This document shows positions 57,101 to 57,182 of a stretch of 57,182 nt of DNA, one piece after another. The stretch comes from Bauldia litoralis. Lineage in GTDB: Bacteria; Pseudomonadota; Alphaproteobacteria; Rhizobiales; Kaistiaceae. Each line of letters begins with the position of its first letter. Position 1 is the first letter of the stretch. A program made the position numbers and the translations under genes. Location of the stretch: positions 1-57,182 of the forward strand of contig CAMCWB010000018.1 of the NCBI GenBank assembly GCA_945882315.1, given 5' to 3'. The notes under the pieces were generated by a model. It worked only from the letters and a program-made list of their open reading frames with translations, did not search any database and was not told the origin of the DNA.

Positions 57101-57182
57101 ATGACGAATGATGAAGGTCTCAAGCCCGAAGGGTCGGCGGAGCGCTCCGCCAAAGCTGGCGTAGGCGACCCTTCGGGCGTCG
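57101..57182 (+). CDS. Start of an ORF cut by the window edge (possible IS-encoded)
   Basis: ATG at 57101 follows a GGAGTG site, and the frame is open to the edge (MTNDEGLKPEGSAERSAKAG...). The 65 bases upstream, including ATAATTGAGACACC, resemble the end region of an insertion sequence, but I cannot confirm terminal repeats. The coding start also contains the inverted pair GCCCGAAGGGTCG/CGACCCTTCGGGC. Confidence 0.3.
   Translation, partial: MTNDEGLKPEGSAERSAKAGVGDPSGV

Overview
The window looks like a chromosomal segment of a high-GC alphaproteobacterium of the order Hyphomicrobiales (Rhizobiales); I cannot name genus or species. The case rests on a CckA-type hybrid kinase, a full CtrA-type site (TTAA-N7-TTAA) next to paired GANTC sites, a very large 22-residue-repeat membrane protein resembling the growth-pole-ring protein GPR/RgsE, a dispersed intergenic repeat typical of rhizobial genomes, and a core block M48 protease-dsbA-aroQ-accB-accC-aat-DUF2155. 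Nearly all genes are housekeeping or conserved metabolic. No rRNA, tRNA, CRISPR array or phage was seen.

Layout. 1-400: end of an unidentified ORF beside a truncated psuG remnant. 407-9395: cckA (minus), then a plus-strand series: FliO-like protein, cysteine-poor DksA, glycine-zipper protein, SixA, YcjX-YcjF pair and a secreted protein. 9427-13312: orphan NMT1-type binding protein, a 52-residue membrane protein flanked by CRP-like palindromes, ferredoxin reductase and ferredoxin separated by a dispersed repeat, and an Hpt protein with a CtrA-like site in its upstream region. 13861-18693: the GPR-like protein. 19016-23018: an MCE/Mla-type lipid transport operon. 23157-27527: dipeptide epimerase, MFS transporter, 3-hydroxyacyl-CoA dehydrogenase and threonine dehydratase. 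27572-30088: a plcP-agt pair that probably replaces phospholipids with glycolipids under phosphate limitation, plus a LysE exporter. 30224-39888: mixed catabolic and regulatory genes (SDR, PNPOx-like, GFA, AraC, DRE-TIM enzyme, FAH, ThiD, EamA, CoxL-like). 40024-48748: pgi, aminotransferase and the conserved core block. 49002-55230: ugd, glpD, manC and phosphomannomutase, i.e. UDP-glucuronate and GDP-mannose supply for surface polysaccharide plus glycerol 3-phosphate oxidation. 55361-57182: small proteins, a stand-alone receiver and a possible insertion-sequence end.

The most interesting themes are envelope growth and cell cycle (cckA, Hpt with CtrA/GANTC signals, GPR-like protein, MCE operon) and lipid remodelling (plcP-agt). 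Less explained are the tiny membrane-protein genes and the GTGA-N6-TCAC palindromes. REP-like hairpins and inverted repeats occupy several gene ends. Functions are assigned from recognised motifs and recalled family features; no database search was run.
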